Assembly: GCA_017562135.1 (NCBI GenBank)
Contig: QEYB01000273.1
Location: forward strand, 42,271 to 106,270
Length of the DNA stretch: 64,000 nt
Reading direction: 5' to 3'
From: Dipylidium caninum
Lineage: Eukaryota > Platyhelminthes > Cestoda > Cyclophyllidea > Dipylidiidae
The position numbers and the translations under genes were made by a program. Each line of letters starts with the position of its first letter. Positions within the stretch are counted from its first letter, which is position 1. This document shows positions 10,723 to 23,123 of the stretch, piece by piece. Below the pieces are notes generated by a model. That model was not told the DNA's origin. It was given only the letters and a program-made list of their open reading frames with translations, and ran no database searches.

Positions 10723-11640
10723 ACTTACACCAGCGCCCCCAAACCATTCTCTGTGTTCGAAATCATCTCAAATGAGGAGATTCGAGGGATGACCGTTCCA
10801 AGCCCAATGCAAAGGAACGTGATTCACAAATTTGAGTACGAGACATTTCGCCAGAACGCAGTAGGAGAATTTAGCTAAACAGAAAAGGGCAATTCACGAT
10901 TTAGTGCCTATTTAGCAGAAAAGAATCGGAAACGAAATTGTGCCACTTGGTGGTCACCTCAACTAAAATAACTTGTCTGAGAATCGTCGGGGACTGAAAT
11001 CTTGTGTCTGAACTTAATGAAATGCCCGACGCTCTACCTCTCGTCATTGCCCATGGGGGACACTTGGAAATGGGCAATGCATGTCCTATCAAAGTAGGTG
11101 GTTTAGCAGAGTGAAGCTAGCCGGCACCTCCGAATTCCCTTACATTGTCTGCACTTTGTTGGGGATCAGAAAATTACCACCCTCTCCTTGTTTTTGATAC
11201 TCCTTTAAATGCTGATAAACAAACACTGAACGTCCGGCCTGATTGACGCCTTCTCCATGGTGAGGAGGCGGTTCTTATGGGGACAAATTGAAGTGGTCAC
11301 AGGGGTCTCGGCATTGTTGGCACGGAGGCAGCAATTAAATGTTTATGATCCAGTGTCGTGGACCTCCTCCATGGACCAGACCAGACGTGATCAGTTGCCG
11401 TGGTGGTGATGGACATGGGGAGCCACAGAGACAAGGAGATCACGAGGAAGTAAGGCATTGCAAACGGGCTCATTGGTGTCTCGATTAGCTACCCAAAAGA
11501 GCCACTTAGCAATGAGCTGCATCAAGTCTGAACGTCAGATTTTGTGCAACGTGGGGAAAGTAAACAGCAGCACACCAACTCTACTGGACCAAAACACTTT
11601 CTCGAATGTCCTAAATAAGTGCGAAGGAGTGAAGGAGACT
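10723..11640. other. Stretch without a recognised gene
   Basis: Only short frames. No acceptor-bounded family exon, RNA gene or long repeat was seen. Confidence 0.5.
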
Positions 11641-11664
11641 TTCGTGAAGTCCAAGTTCAGCGCA

Positions 11665-11727
11665 ATGCCGATATTCCTGATAGCCTCTCTACTACTCGTC
11701 CCCACCCCGCACCTCAACGCATTGTAA
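11665..11727 (+). pseudogene. Orphan first exon with signal peptide at 11.7 kb
   Basis: The leader ctttcgtgaagtccaagttcagcgca precedes ATG at 11665 and matches the leader of gene D. The peptide MPIFLIASLLLV is a typical hydrophobic start, followed by a stop at 11725. Upstream aagtaaacagcagcacac matches the family promoter motif. No exon 2 or 3 follows, so promoter and signal peptide were left behind or copied without the gene body. Confidence 0.55.
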
Positions 11728-12779
11728 TTGCTGTTTTGAGAAGGTGGGCAGCGTGTGCCCGATTTGAGTAAAGTCCCGTCAGCCTCGTTGTGTGTACGGT
11801 GTCAATTTGCGAATTCAACACGCCAAATTATGCCATTTCTCGCCATAACAAGATATGAAAACAGATAATAAGAACAGAGTATGGTCAACATTTCAAGTCG
11901 CAAGTATGGGCTGTGAGTTCCCATATCAAGCCAAGGTGCTGCCCACGCCAAACAGGAAGTATCCTGCAACAACAGATCTGTATGAAAGCTCAGAGCGAAA
12001 TTGCCATGAAGCGGCCTCAGTGCGATTTCCTCAACGCCAGAGAGTTAAACGCTATCCGAGAAGAATGTCCAGAGTAAGTGTTAAGCGACAACCACTTACG
12101 TAACACAAAGTCTATGAATTCCCAGCAAACCGTCTTCCATTCCACCAATGGCTGCTGACCGGATTGTACAACATCCGATTTCGTTAACAGATGAACACTG
12201 TCTAGCATAGGCGATGTGGATGGTGCAAAGGCTACTCATTCTTCCATCTGGGTGAGCCACAGTGATGCCACCTTGGCACTCGCCGAACTCTCGCTCACCC
12301 GCATGGCAAAAGCAGAATCCACTCACTGAGAAAGCCTTTGCACCCAGTCGACAGTGCCTTCAGTTGACCGCACCAGTCGGCGTCCAGGAGACTGAAATGT
12401 TAGCCAGTTGAAACACTCTTACCAATCTTTCGGCATTTATTCGCCCTACCTAAAGATGGGGGACCGACATCGATTCACCCGGCCTTAGCAAGTACGCTGT
12501 AACTGAAATTGTCGCTCGTGGTTAGTTATCTTGCGGGATGTGGAAACAAAGGTCACTTCACATCACGTCACAGGAATTGGAGTGGGCTGTCCTGAAAATT
12601 AACGTTATAGACCGCAGTTGCTGGCAAGGCGGTTCGGGTCTGGCAGATTTCGCCGTTTCTCCCCTAATAACGCGGATTTGCAGATGAAGAAAGCCAATAG
12701 TTCACATGGAAGTGAGTAAGAGGCTGTCACAGGTCAACATTATGCATACGAAGAAAGTGTTTCGGTTATCTAGTTCAGC
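11728..12779. other. Stretch without a recognised gene
   Basis: No family exon seen. Part of 12560-12720 resembles 31290-31440 and the basic tail of the frame at 4850-5233, so it is old duplicated material. Confidence 0.45.
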
Positions 12780-13130
12780 AGGGTGGATGTAGTGGTGTGA
12801 GTTCACCTCGTGTTCCACCATAAGGTGGCAAACTACTTGATGGACTAAAAATACTGGTCCTTACTACCTTTGATGACCCCTAAACATGCCCCCAATTTTG
12901 GGCCTTGTTTCAGAGTGTGGTTGGGTCTGCCATGGAGGTGAACGCGAGCCAAGTGAGTCCACTGGTGGCGTCACTCCTGTTGACGCAGTTAGGTGAACGA
13001 GCAGCCTGGTTTATTGCTCAGAGATATCTTCCTCTAAATTTACTTAAGTAATTCCTACGATATTTAGTGCAGGATTTCCCCAGATCCACCTAAATTGCTT
13101 TACTCAACACTGCGTGTCGACATCTCGCAG
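12780..13130 (-). promoter_or_regulatory. Solo copy of the family upstream module
   Basis: Very similar, same orientation, to 32320-32660, the block directly upstream of intact gene F. The shared text includes caattttgggccttgtttcagagtgtgg, split by substitutions. On the minus strand it should drive a gene below 12780, but no exon 1 is found there. It is therefore a promoter-like block detached from a gene. Confidence 0.6.
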
Positions 13131-13854
13131 CCTTGTTTCATAGCCACTGTGGAATCTGATTGTCTGTGCACTGACGTTCAGGAGAGGGACAGTTTATGAC
13201 TTCTCATATACATCTGCGGATTCCTTCTCATGCCATCAGTGAATCCAATGTCGACAGAGAAGATGTTTATCTTGAATGGATATAAGCGCAAAGCGATAAC
13301 ATGGCGCGTGATAAATGGATTTGGTACCTAACCTGAATAACTCGACCACTTTCCACTTACCGACATCAGAGAGAAAAGTGAGAAGAAAGTGGCGAAGAAA
13401 GAGACTAACGGGTGCTGCAGGGTGACTGAGGAGAAGCATCGCTGGTGTCACTGAAATTGCAAGTGCGGGATGTGGAAAAGACAACGTCACGCACGTCACG
13501 CGATGGCTGCAAACTCAAACGAATGAATTAGGCACACTTTCTAACTGCTAGAAGTGCCATCCGCTCATAGCAGTATATCAGTCACACGGTGAACGATCTC
13601 CTGAAGTGGCAGTGAGCCCACGACACCTGCATTTGGCTATCAAGTCAGCCACTGGTTGGAAGACTCTCCTCACTCCGTGTAGTCCACCTTCGGCATTTGT
13701 CCACTCTGCCGAAAGATGGTGTGCCGATGGCTTACAGGAAAGTTGTAGCGAATGCCAGTGCTTGGCACTTGGCCAGTATGGCGAGCTGAAGTCTTGACTG
13801 GCATCAGTGCGAGACTTTGTAAGTTGAGTTTAGTGCCATCAAGGCACTCACTCA

Positions 13855-15095
13855 AATCGACGAAATGGTCCATTAAAATAGCGAGCTTGCAATTAGGCCT
13901 GAGAGATGTGTAAATCAGTTCAGTTTGTGGGTCTCTCGTGCCCAACGCGAAGAGACACATGAAATGAACGTCTTCAAGTTGCTCACAAATGCCATTTGCT
14001 CCGAACCTGTGGGGTGGGAAAACTGACACCAAGAGCCGTGTCCCGCATCATGTAATTCCAGTTCTTGTCGAGTAACTCTTTGATGTCGCTATCTATTTTA
14101 GAATTACGAAGTAATATGCCGATTAGCACCTTAAGGCTCTCCTTTTCTCGCCTCCAAGTTGCCTGAAATTGGGAGCTGCTGTCAGCGCGTCCACTTGACT
14201 AAATCATCGCCATACCTATAACGCATGTCACCAGCACTGCTAAGATGCAGCAAGAGGTGAAATTCCTACCAGCTGCTGAAGGAGGACCTTCTGGATGTAG
14301 GCCAGCAAATTAGAGGGTGCCTTCTATTTATCGTTGTTCGATGGCAGTTAACTGATCGCTCCCAGGTACCTCACCAACCGCAGAAGTCGGTAACGGTACC
14401 TTGTAATGTGCGCAATTATACGAAGATAGTTGTTCTGCTCCGACTTCTGCTAGACTTTCTATTTCACTTTTTGCTACAGTGAAATTAAGCTGGATGCAAA
14501 GAAAGACTAACTGGCCTGGTACGGGCTCTTCATACACTCGGCATTTCACTTGGTTTGACTGATCCTCCTGAACCACTTTCCACTTTACGGAGCACTAGCA
14601 GGCACACGATTGTTCTTCTTACCATACTCCTTCATCCATTCACACATTCTTCACCATAATCTCTTTAACGGAGACCTTTCACTCACGCTCATTCACAGGA
14701 GGTCATAAAAAGACCCTGTGGTATCAGCCAACGCCTCTGCTCATTTGGGTGTGTTCAGTGAAGCACAATATCTCCCTTATTTTTGTCGCCATAAGCTAGT
14801 TCATGAACCTCAGTTGGTCCACTCTCTCCGACAAACACATTCAGAATACGCTGTTGCATCATGTCCACAATAAAGGCAGTTCTTGGCTGGTTTATTAGCA
14901 GAGTGATGAGAGCCATGGCGTGCTCTCTGTCCGTCTGCACTTGGCCAAGTTCACAAAATCCTCCTCGTTAGCCGCTAATTTCCCCTCGTGCACTGTCAAC
15001 CGGGGAGATGTGAGGACTAATTGCGCGTTAAACTCCTTGTGGAACAGTGTCCTCATGACGAGTGACGATTCGATGAAGGAAAACTAGTAGTCTGT
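13855..15095. repeat. Second inverted duplication, left copy
   Basis: Reverse complement of 39060-41360. Anchors: aaactagtagtctg at 15083 pairs with the text at 39065; attacgaagtaatatgccgatt at 14103 pairs with 41130; atggtccatt at 13865 pairs with 41345. The partner has about 1.05 kb extra (39676-40728). A minus-strand frame (13670-14032) is open here but broken in the partner. Confidence 0.75.
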
Positions 15096-16330
15096 TAAAC
15101 ACCCGGAACACTGAACAAGAATTTGGGACTCAGTTTAGTCGATGAGTATGGAATAAGAAATTTAAACTGAAGATAGCATAGGCCACGCCTCACGACTTGC
15201 TCGTTCCCATTTCTTTTCTCCCAATTACCCTTTCATGTCCCACTAGTCCGGGTGTCTAGTTTTCTTTCCCCTTCTGATTTAATTAGTTTAAAGAGCGATT
15301 TTGTATTTTCCATGCGGCGACTGTGTGACTTGAAATTCACACTTCCCTTGGGATTATGCCGTCTTTAAAGTAAGCCAAACTTGATGTCCGCATGCGACCA
15401 ATTAAGGGTGTCCAATTTCCAGAATTTACTGGTTAAGTTCTAAGAGGAAAGCAAACCCAGCCAGGAAGATGAACTGGTCTGTTCAAATATATTCACGGTG
15501 GTGGTAAAAGTTAAGAATCAGCCACCCACCTCGCTCCTGTCTTCTCCTTCTCCCTAGTGACTCGCCTATATTTTATGTTTGGTAAGGTGCTTCGGCGTGT
15601 TAATATTTCACGTCCCACATGCGTGCTGTCACCTTGTCTCGCGTCTGGCCTGCAAATGGAGTCCATATGCATTTTCGTTCCACACCTACGAGTAACAATT
15701 TCCCCATGTGTGGACGCATTGAATCGAGGAAACGTGCCTCACTCGACAAGCGGTGACAGATTCCTCGACTCCTCTTACGGATCTCCTCCATTTGTATAGA
15801 CTACAAGGGAGGAGAAGTTCCCCTGTTATGAAATTGCGATAAATCCGGAATAGCCACAGTTGCATGTATTCTCACGTCTATTACGCACGAGTACCTTTAT
15901 CTACCTTCCATTGTGCTTTATTTAGGCAGAGGGTTAGTGCCGAGTTCCTTTCACTCGCATACCACCTCGCCAGTCACATAATCGTGGAGGCAGTGCAGAT
16001 CACCCACGAAGATCGAACCGTGCACCGTAAGACTATATATTATATTGCTGGAGCCTGGTAAATGCTAACTCGAAAGTGGTGTTGGCTTCGTTGTATTTCT
16101 GCGAGAGATTGGAAACGCATTGAGAAATGTGATCCTTTATCAGTACTTGCTCCAAAATATTGCCGCATCAGCCCTAAAACACGTTCGTATAGGTGTGTTG
16201 TATTTAACTAAATCGGTATTTCTAGAAACCCTCAAAAGCCACCAAATAATCCGATATTTTGAGAAGAGGCCAATTTCTCTGGTGCCTTCTCCATGTGAGG
16301 CCGCTCATATACGTCTGCCTGTCTGCCTGT
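15096..16330. other. No recognised gene; 15840-16330 is a dispersed block
   Basis: 15840-16330 is repeated in the same direction at 41990-42380. Both contain a frame with EFLSLAxHLxSHIIV, which might be a coding relic; the sequence after it diverges. The remainder shows only short frames. Confidence 0.4.
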
Positions 16331-16699
16331 TTCTATTTCTACCCTTTCTACATCGAACTAGCATAACACCCTTCCACTCATGTCATGTTGCCATTGCGCG
16401 GAGAGAAGAAACAGAAGTACATATTGCAATACATGGGTGGATGCAAAATACCTGTCTGCCTTTCTGCTTGTCTGTTCATATTTCTTCCCTCTCCAACTTG
16501 GGCGCGATAGAAGGCTTTAAAGGATCATCCAACGACGACATCTTGTCTGTTGGGCCAAATGCTCAACACTTCCCGAAGACACTACGGGTAGGTTTTCGTT
16601 GACAAAAGGCCACCATTTAGCGAGAAGAGACGACTTAATTGAGACACAGATGCTGCAGACAATGCGAGGCAAGCTAGGAGAGTAGTCAGTGTAGGTGAG

Positions 16700-17412
16700 T
16701 TGACAAGCGACACTTGAACTAAGTGAATTAAACCCCACCACAACTTTCTCTCTAATACTCTCCTTGAGACTTGTCAACGACACAGGGGCAACTCTATCCA
16801 GCACTTGATGGTTCCCTAAGCTCGAGAATAGACGCCTCTCGCAACGGCCTGTCAACTTGGAATATTCCTGTGAATGCAAATGCTTCCATGACGTAGGCGT
16901 CGCGGATTAGCCTGTTGGAGATGAGATGCAATGAAGGGCGCAACTTGCAGTTATTTTCAAGCCACATTATCCGCGAAACGCCTGAGTGCTGTGAACGAGG
17001 CCAAAGGGTAGCCCTTCAACTAGCACTGAAACTTGAAACAACCGACCATCCTCACCACCTTCACTCAGAGTGGTCCTTCATTTGGATTTTCACAAAACGG
17101 TGGGCAAGTACCGTGTTCTAGGCGTATGTACGGACAACATCCTCGTACAAGTCTTATGGGCCAGGTGCTTCGTCACCACCATTAAGTCGTCGAGCTCGTT
17201 AACAATTTTCTGTGGCTGAGAAGGTGCTGCGTAACGAGTAACACGTGTCGTATGAGGGTGATGTGATAGGCGATAAGTGAGGCACTTGATGAGGGACTAG
17301 AAGACGGACAATTTTGCTCAGGCACTCTGGAGGTAAAAACATAGAGTTCCGTTTCCATCTCATGAGGCGCTGTTTGCATGGTGGAGAAGTAGGCAGGCGA
17401 AATGGGTCGCAC
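16700..17412 (-). pseudogene. Three-exon family, decayed copy H
   Basis: Exon 3 lies at about 16720-16912, exon 2 at about 16962-17212 and an exon 1 fragment at about 17320-17412. Exon 3 has a one-base insertion just before the conserved Val-Leu-Asp (an extra G), and its stop is lost after Ala-Cys-Gln-Leu-Thr. Exon 2 has two in-frame TGA codons, one replacing the conserved Trp, and its donor GT is AT. The exon 2 cysteine is replaced by Ser. In exon 1, Thr-Ala-Pro-His-Glu is visible but the signal peptide is not. Many independent lesions indicate an old pseudogene. Confidence 0.75.
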
Positions 17413-17869
17413 TTACTTTGTCGATTAGGGTAGTCAGGAATTAATCGTTTCTACCCACAACACGTTTTCAGTGTTCCTTTAGTGGGACTCGTGCCCCATG
17501 GATCGAACACACATAGTCACTTCTGAAAAGATGGTTTGTGTCACGGCAGACATGCGTCATGCAGACAGAGTAATGTATTCCGCGCTCTTGAATCTGTCGG
17601 AGGGACTCTGTGTTCGGTGAATGCTGTCAACTGGGCAGAGGACAATTCGTTGTGCACATTCGGTAGCGCTTAGTCGTGTGCCAATCAGAAACTGCTACGT
17701 ATAATGCTCGGCTGCAATACATTTGAGCCTCGCATGACCATGTGTCACGGCCATTTGAAGAGCCAAATAAATGGGCACATTCGCCGGTGAGCCGAGGCAA
17801 AAAGTCTCTCCTCCACCCACCCATATTTGACCGTTTCTTTGAAAATCTCACATCTTACACGATGTCTCA

Positions 17870-18335
17870 CTAAGTGCTTCCACTCCCTTTCGAGTTGCCT
17901 TAAAGGATACGGCATGGGGTACGGCACACACACACACCATTTCGCAATTCTCGCCTCACACGCAATACGGAGCGTGGAGCACATCCTCAAAATTCTGTAG
18001 TGGGATGCCAATGAGGAAGCTTTTTAAACATCAATCAGATCATTCTCCCGATCATTATCACTCTTTCCCACAAAGACCCACGAATGTGCTTCGCAGACGC
18101 CATCACCAATCATCCTTTGACTTACATTAAATCCCAATATCTAATGACAGTGCTCGACAATTGACAGAGTGACGTGGAACGCAGAATGCAGTGTGCTCAA
18201 AGCGCGTTTGACGGGGCGATTATGAAAGAGATGGGTAAAATGATGAGAAGTCGGGCTTGTGCGGTAAAGATGTGAAGTCGAGTACCAACGATGGTATTTC
18301 ATGCGGCACTCTGTAGCAGAACAGAACGCAGACGA
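17870..18335 (-). pseudogene. Diverged family relic, exons 1-2
   Basis: Minus strand near 18310 reads Val-Pro-His-Glu-Ile then Leu-Val-Leu-Asp-Phe, matching the end of exon 1 in the 24.9 kb relic. Further on, near 18170, Leu-Cys-Gln-Leu-Ser-Ser-Thr-Val-Ile matches the exon 2 opening, followed by a stop. The block 17990-18150 resembles 38030-38190, where another relic sits. No usable splice sites were found. Confidence 0.35.
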
Positions 18336-18499
18336 CAGTGATAGACATCTCCTTCGCCCATATATCACCCCAAAGTGAGGTGCAATCACCGTACAGAGAT
18401 CCAAAAAATCCCAGTGAATTCCGGCAGCAGAATGCAACCTTCTGAGCGTAGACGTTATGAGTCTGGGAGGTGAGGAGGGCAATCGTGTCGATGAGGCTC

Positions 18500-19250
18500 G
18501 GATTCCACCTAATTTTGCAAGATTACCACCCACTTACAGGCTGTGGAGGCAAGGCTCTACCCCCTACACCGTGAGTGTCCTGGTACCTGTTTGCCTTTTC
18601 ATCACGCCACAAGCAGCAAGTAACCTGGTTATTGTAAACCAAAATCCCACTTTCCACCTGTATTTTATATTCCAATTGAACATGCTTGCACATACAATTT
18701 GACTTCATTCAGGTTTTGACGAGATTTCTCAGTTAAGTCGTGGTCAAATAAATACGCTCAGGCTGTTAGTGCCTGCATGTGTGGGCGCATAAGAGTATAC
18801 CACAGTTGGAGTCATCATTGCCGGTAGATGCAAGTGGCTGAGGAATACCTGACTGAAAACGGGAGCCCTTGATGAAACACCCCTTTGACAAGGTTGGCGC
18901 TCAACTTTTTGGAACACAGTGAAGAGATTGGCGATAAGGTCAAGTAAACACGGAAAAGTGATTTACCTGGTTAGCAGGAAAAGAGGGAAGCGAGGGTTCA
19001 TGCAGTATGCTTGCAACTGGCCCAGCCTATCCCGGATCTTGCACTAACGGGCAAATAATGCAGGCATGCATAGGTGGACCGAAATGAGGCAGACTGACAA
19101 ATTGCCAGGCTCACTGACCCGATAGCCTTCCCAATGGCCGCGTTACATGCCTTCGAAGTCTACTGTGTAGCTCCTCTTGCCTGTCCCAAATTCTCCTCTG
19201 CAACGGAACCGCTGATCCTTCTTTTTCGCACCTTCAATGCATAAGGCTAA
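18500..19250. other. Stretch without a recognised gene
   Basis: Short frames only; no family exon or long repeat was recognised. Confidence 0.45.
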
Positions 19251-19263
19251 CTAAACACCTCTC

Positions 19264-19467
19264 CTAACACGTATTGCACAATTTCTCCCTTGTCCACTTT
19301 GTGCACACAGTGCATTCTTCCTCCGCAGCCATTGGGGTTTTAAGACTGTCAGGCGAGCTCGAATCTGATTTCGTGCGGCTTTTGAGGAGATTACGAATAC
19401 ACAACTTACGCAGGTGAATATTCTCTTCTTGATAATACTCCAATTCCCGACTTTCGTTATATCGCAT
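19264..19467 (-). CDS. Small open frame, charged helix plus CxxC pairs
   Basis: 67 codons from ATG at 19467 to TAG at 19264. The first part (RYNESRELEYYQEENIHL) is rich in Glu, Lys and Leu and looks helical or coiled-coil. The end has a compact CTVC...CNTC arrangement with eight residues between the pairs, compatible with a small zinc knuckle. A possible acceptor (gcactgtgag) stands directly before the ATG, so this could be the last exon of a larger gene or a transferred fragment. It does not resemble the secreted family. No other copy was seen in the window. Confidence 0.35.
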   Translation of the reverse strand: MRYNESRELEYYQEENIHLRKLCIRNLLKSRTKSDSSSPDSLKTPMAAEEECTVCTKWTREKLCNTC

Positions 19468-19739
19468 CTCACAGTGCCTCTCGTGGGGCCTACAAAATCC
19501 TTATGGCGTCAACCTAAAGTATCAATTCGAGTGCTTTCCATCCTCTACCTTTCAAATGAAATATGATGGTGTTAGGTGCCCATGTTCATGAAAATGCTGC
19601 TATGTGCTGCTTTACGGAAACGAGGAGATATCAGTATTTGAAGGCGAGATGTGAATTACTAGCCCTCTTAGGAATCATCTCACGTGGTATGGTAATTTTA
19701 TTTTGGTGACTGATCATGCACCTAAATTTCTCCTCCAAT

Positions 19740-19886
19740 AATTAGTTTCCATCGTCCCTGTGGTTCAACACAACGTAAGCAAACACCAGCGCATTCACCC
19801 TGCTGTAGCAATACACTTTTCTGTAAAGCCTATATAAGTGCTGAGAGTGAGTGAAAGAGGCCTCCGTGAAGGCAGAGTTCAGCAAA
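19740..19886 (+). promoter_or_regulatory. Promoter and leader of gene D
   Basis: A TATA box, tatataag, lies at 19831-19838, about 50 nt before the ATG. Upstream gtaagcaaacaccagcgcat matches the family promoter motif. The leader gaggcctccgtgaaggcagagttcagcaaa is shared by many copies. Only the proximal part of the upstream module is recognisable here. Confidence 0.7.
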
Positions 19887-20632
19887 ATGTTCATCCTCGT
19901 AATAACGCATCTTCTCTGCCTCCTCTCCTCTCACATCAACGTCTTCGCATGTTCAACGGCGTCGCATGAGACAGAAGATGCACTCCATGTTTCCAGCATC
20001 ACAAATATGGCGTGTAATTTTATGCTTTTTTATCTCTCGGCAAGTGCTTTACTCGATGAATTCATGCAACTCTTATAATATGCATCTATCTCGTCACAGC
20101 ACTTTGTCAGCCACGACGCATCGTTAGTAAACATCAGGATATAATGAGAGTGGCAAAGCACTTGACCTACGAGATTTTCAGAACGATGCTGATCGGAGAA
20201 AGCTACGGAATGCGGTATTTGTTGGCCGATTTGGGGAAATGCACGTGGAGGATCACTCTGAGTAAAGTGGTTGTGGCCGATCGGGAGTTTGAAATTTCAG
20301 TGTCAGTTCAAAATCTTCCCTTTGACCTCCTTTTTACAACCCAGAAAATTAACGGGTAATGTTGCCTAAAGTAAACTCACTTTTCACCCTTACTACTTCT
20401 CCTTTCCAACAGAGTGGTTCGTGGCGCCTACATCATCAAGGCCTTTGAATTCACAGCATTCTTCCGAGTTGATAAGTCATTGCATGCGGTCACCGTACAC
20501 AAGGCTCGGAAATATCATGTGTTGGATGCAGTCTTAGATGAGTCGTTGGCATATCACAAGGAGAGTATTCGGAGGAAAGTCGTGAGGTGGTTTAACTCAT
20601 CCACTCTAAATGCCGCTTGTCGACTCACATAG
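19887..20632 (+). CDS. Small secreted protein, three-exon family, gene D (intact)
   Basis: Exons 19887-20013, 20100-20355 and 20413-20632; introns of 86 and 57 nt, phases 1 and 2, all GT-AG. Product about 200 residues. Residues 1-21 are a signal peptide (MFILVITHLLCLL start), followed by Cys-Ser-Thr-Ala-Ser-His-Glu-Thr. Exon 2 opens Leu-Cys-Gln-Pro, has a helix-like part (MRVAKHLTYEIFRTML), then likely strands around LLADLGKCTWRITL and FEISVSV. Exon 3 has RGAYIIKAFEF, HAVTVHKARKYHVLD and an Asn-Ser-Ser glycosylation site, ending Ala-Ala-Cys-Arg-Leu-Thr. An extra Cys lies in exon 2. With a TATA box, clean splice sites and AATAAA, this is one of the two best candidates for an expressed gene. 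Family and function not recognised. The only unusual point is the intron 1 donor t/gtaatt instead of acag/gtaatt. Confidence 0.85.
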
Positions 20633-20674
20633 AATGACTGCTGCCTAACCCAAGTTACGCGCCATTTGTATCTC

Positions 20675-20680
20675 AATAAA
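20675..20680 (+). terminator. Poly(A) signal of gene D
   Basis: AATAAA 43 nt after the stop codon, in tctcaataaactgtgctc. The same sentence follows the D-type exon fragment at 6783. Confidence 0.75.
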
Positions 20681-20699
20681 CTGTGCTCTTCACTTGAAA

Positions 20700-22050
20700 T
20701 AGTGGCTTTTTGCCCCAAAAGAGTCGGTTGTTTGGAGGTGGGATGAAGGCAGTTAGATCCAATCCGCCTTGAGTTCAGCCATCGTCCAGCCGGTGCGATA
20801 ATGTCAAATTCACAATCAGCCGCAGCAACCTCATCCCACTCAGACCATGCATGAATTATTCGGGGTCCACTGCAGTGAGAGAGCAGCCAACTGAGGAGCA
20901 CTGAGCTTTCGTTCTGTTCACATTCTACTTTAGACGTGGAGAGCGACATGGTATAGTGAGAAAAGGGCTGCCATCTCAGATGTATGAACAGCTTTGCTTG
21001 TTGAGGCTCCGGTGCTGCAGGCAAAGAAGGCAATTTAGACGATATGGGCATTAAAGGTAATTATGGACTTCTTCAAGCATTTGCCCGTGATTCTCCGTCT
21101 GTGACGACCAGGGTCTCTTCCTGTCAGGAGAGCTGACGTTATTGCTAACGCACAGATCAGCCTCAGTAGTAGACAGAAATGTGTGTTAGCTGGAAGATTC
21201 TACCCACTCCATTTATTCTGCCTTCGGCATTTCTCGCCAGTGCAATAAGATGAAGAGACCGAGGGCGTTTAGTCTTCTGCCCACGCATCCCCCATGTAAA
21301 TCTCACTTCGCGCTTTTGGACAACCACATATGTTTTCCACCTAGAAGCCCTTAAATGGCAAATCACACTTGATTCAGGTTTTGATAGCAAGAATCAGAAG
21401 CGCTATGGCAGTGGCAAAAGTTTATCGGCAAAACTGAAGTATAACAACTGAATAATGTTACATTTGTATGAATAAATTTCAATGTTTCATTTGTAAGTAA
21501 AAGCCACAATAGCACCAGTCGAGTAATGCGTTCATGTGACATGGGGCCTTCACATTCTGCGAGGCGCCCTCCATCTACCAGTTCGGAGAACTCTTTGTGG
21601 GTTCATCTGCTGCCTATGAGAATGACAAATCTCAGATGCGGAAAAGCTACGCAGCTGCCTTTCAGCGCGACAGAAGTGTTTTGTTTAAATGACCGTGATG
21701 CCCCACTCTCTAGGTTGCCTATTCGGCTGCAGTTTCTGCGAAGATGGTTACTTCTCGATGACATCGGCTCTGTCAGGTCAACTGCTCAACACTGCACAGT
21801 TGGCTGTTATCTCATCGGAGTTGGTTTTCAACAATAATGGGCGTCCTTCTGCACTGAGAAACAGATCACGTGGGCCAGACTGTAATTTGGAAGTCCGCAT
21901 CAGCTGTCGACTGCTATCCAGGCATTTCGATTCTGGCAGTTTTCACTGTTTCCTCCAAAAAATCTGCTTTTACTCGAAAAGAAGACTACTACTCGGGGGT
22001 CGAGACAGATTTCTTGAGATGTAGGAGCTGCTGACAGTGGGAGGCCAGAT
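20700..22050. other. 3' flank of gene D, no recognised gene
   Basis: 20780-21050 is homologous to 24040-24300 and 6370-6620 of the arms (landmark gggtccactgcag), showing that the arm ends derive from a D-type 3' flank. Two overlapping plus-strand frames at 21526-21837 and 21689-22024 look mildly protein-like but have no recognisable domain. Confidence 0.45.
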
Positions 22051-22053
22051 AAC

Positions 22054-22821
22054 TCAGGTTAGACAGCCGCCAATTTGGGTGAGTCGAAAAGCGGCATTTG
22101 AAATGGGAGAATTATAATCCATTACAGATTTTTCTCTAATGCTCTCCTTGAGACTTGGCAATGACAGATGGGAAACTCCATCCAGCACATGGTAATTCAA
22201 AACCCTGAGTACTAAAACTTCATGCAATGACTTATTCGCCTGAAATACTCCTGCGAACGCTAATACCTTGACAGTGTAAGCGCCGTGGGTTATGCTCTTA
22301 CGGATGAGATGGGATGAGGAACGGAAATGCAGTTATTATAAGAGACATCACCTGCGAATCCCCCGTACAGACTGGACGAGGTCACATTGAACTCTTCAAT
22401 TGTCACTGAAGTTTCAAACTCGCGACCAAATGCAACGGCTCCCAGAAGGGTTCTCGATTTGGACTTGCCCAAATCGGCCAGCAAGTGCCATGATATGGAC
22501 AAGTTTCCAATCAACATGCTACTGAAAGTCTTGTACGTCGAGTGCTTCGCAACCCCCATTATGTCGTAGTTGTCGTTGACTATGTACGGTGGCTGACCAG
22601 GCACTGTGTGCGCCGAGTGAGTTGCATCGTCTGAGGGTGGTGTACACTGCAGTGAGTGAGGCTCTTGATGGGGAACTGGAAGAAGGACAATTTTCCGCAA
22701 GCACTCTGGAAGTGGACACATAGAGTTTCGTTTCCGTCTCATGAGGCGCCGTTGAACATGCGGAGACGGTGGGATGGGAGGCTAGGAAACCGAGCAAATG
22801 GACTATCATGAAGGTACACAT
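22054..22821 (-). pseudogene. Three-exon family, copy E (several lesions)
   Basis: Exon 1 22695-22821, exon 2 22352-22603 and exon 3 22054-22295. Exon 1 codes a good signal peptide (MCTFMIVHLLGFL) and Cys-Ser-Thr-Ala-Pro-His-Glu-Thr. The intron 1 donor is destroyed (gtaatt is aaaatt). Exon 2 opens Pro-Gly-Gln-Pro-Pro, so its cysteine is Gly. It lacks one codon after LLADLG and has a 1-nt deletion after FETSV that would bring a stop at the start of exon 3. In exon 3 the family stop is lost after Arg-Leu-Thr, giving eight more codons, and Ala-Cys is Ala-Phe. A recent but clearly broken copy. Confidence 0.78.
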
Positions 22822-23123
22822 GTCACCGGACGCTGACTTCTCGAGAGGCTTCTTCCCTCCTCCCAATTCTTGAGTCTTGCAGCACATTCTATTGGCTAAG
22901 CCCTGTTGTGGTGCAGATGTGTGTCTACTCACCTCTCACTATAGCCACAAAGGTAAACACTTGTTGGACCAATAATTCAGGTAGTAACTGCCTTTGTCAA
23001 CCAACTAAACATCTCCTCTTCTTTACCAATCAAATACTCAATCTGCATAGGCTATGGAAAGTGTGGACTTGTCATCTACCGCAGCTACAACTGCTCTATT
23101 CTCCCTAAAGTGTTCATTTCCTC

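Noticed and set aside
20554..21051. 165-codon minus-strand frame beside gene D
   Set aside because: It is antisense to exon 3 of gene D for part of its length and runs into the 3' flank that is repeated in the arms.
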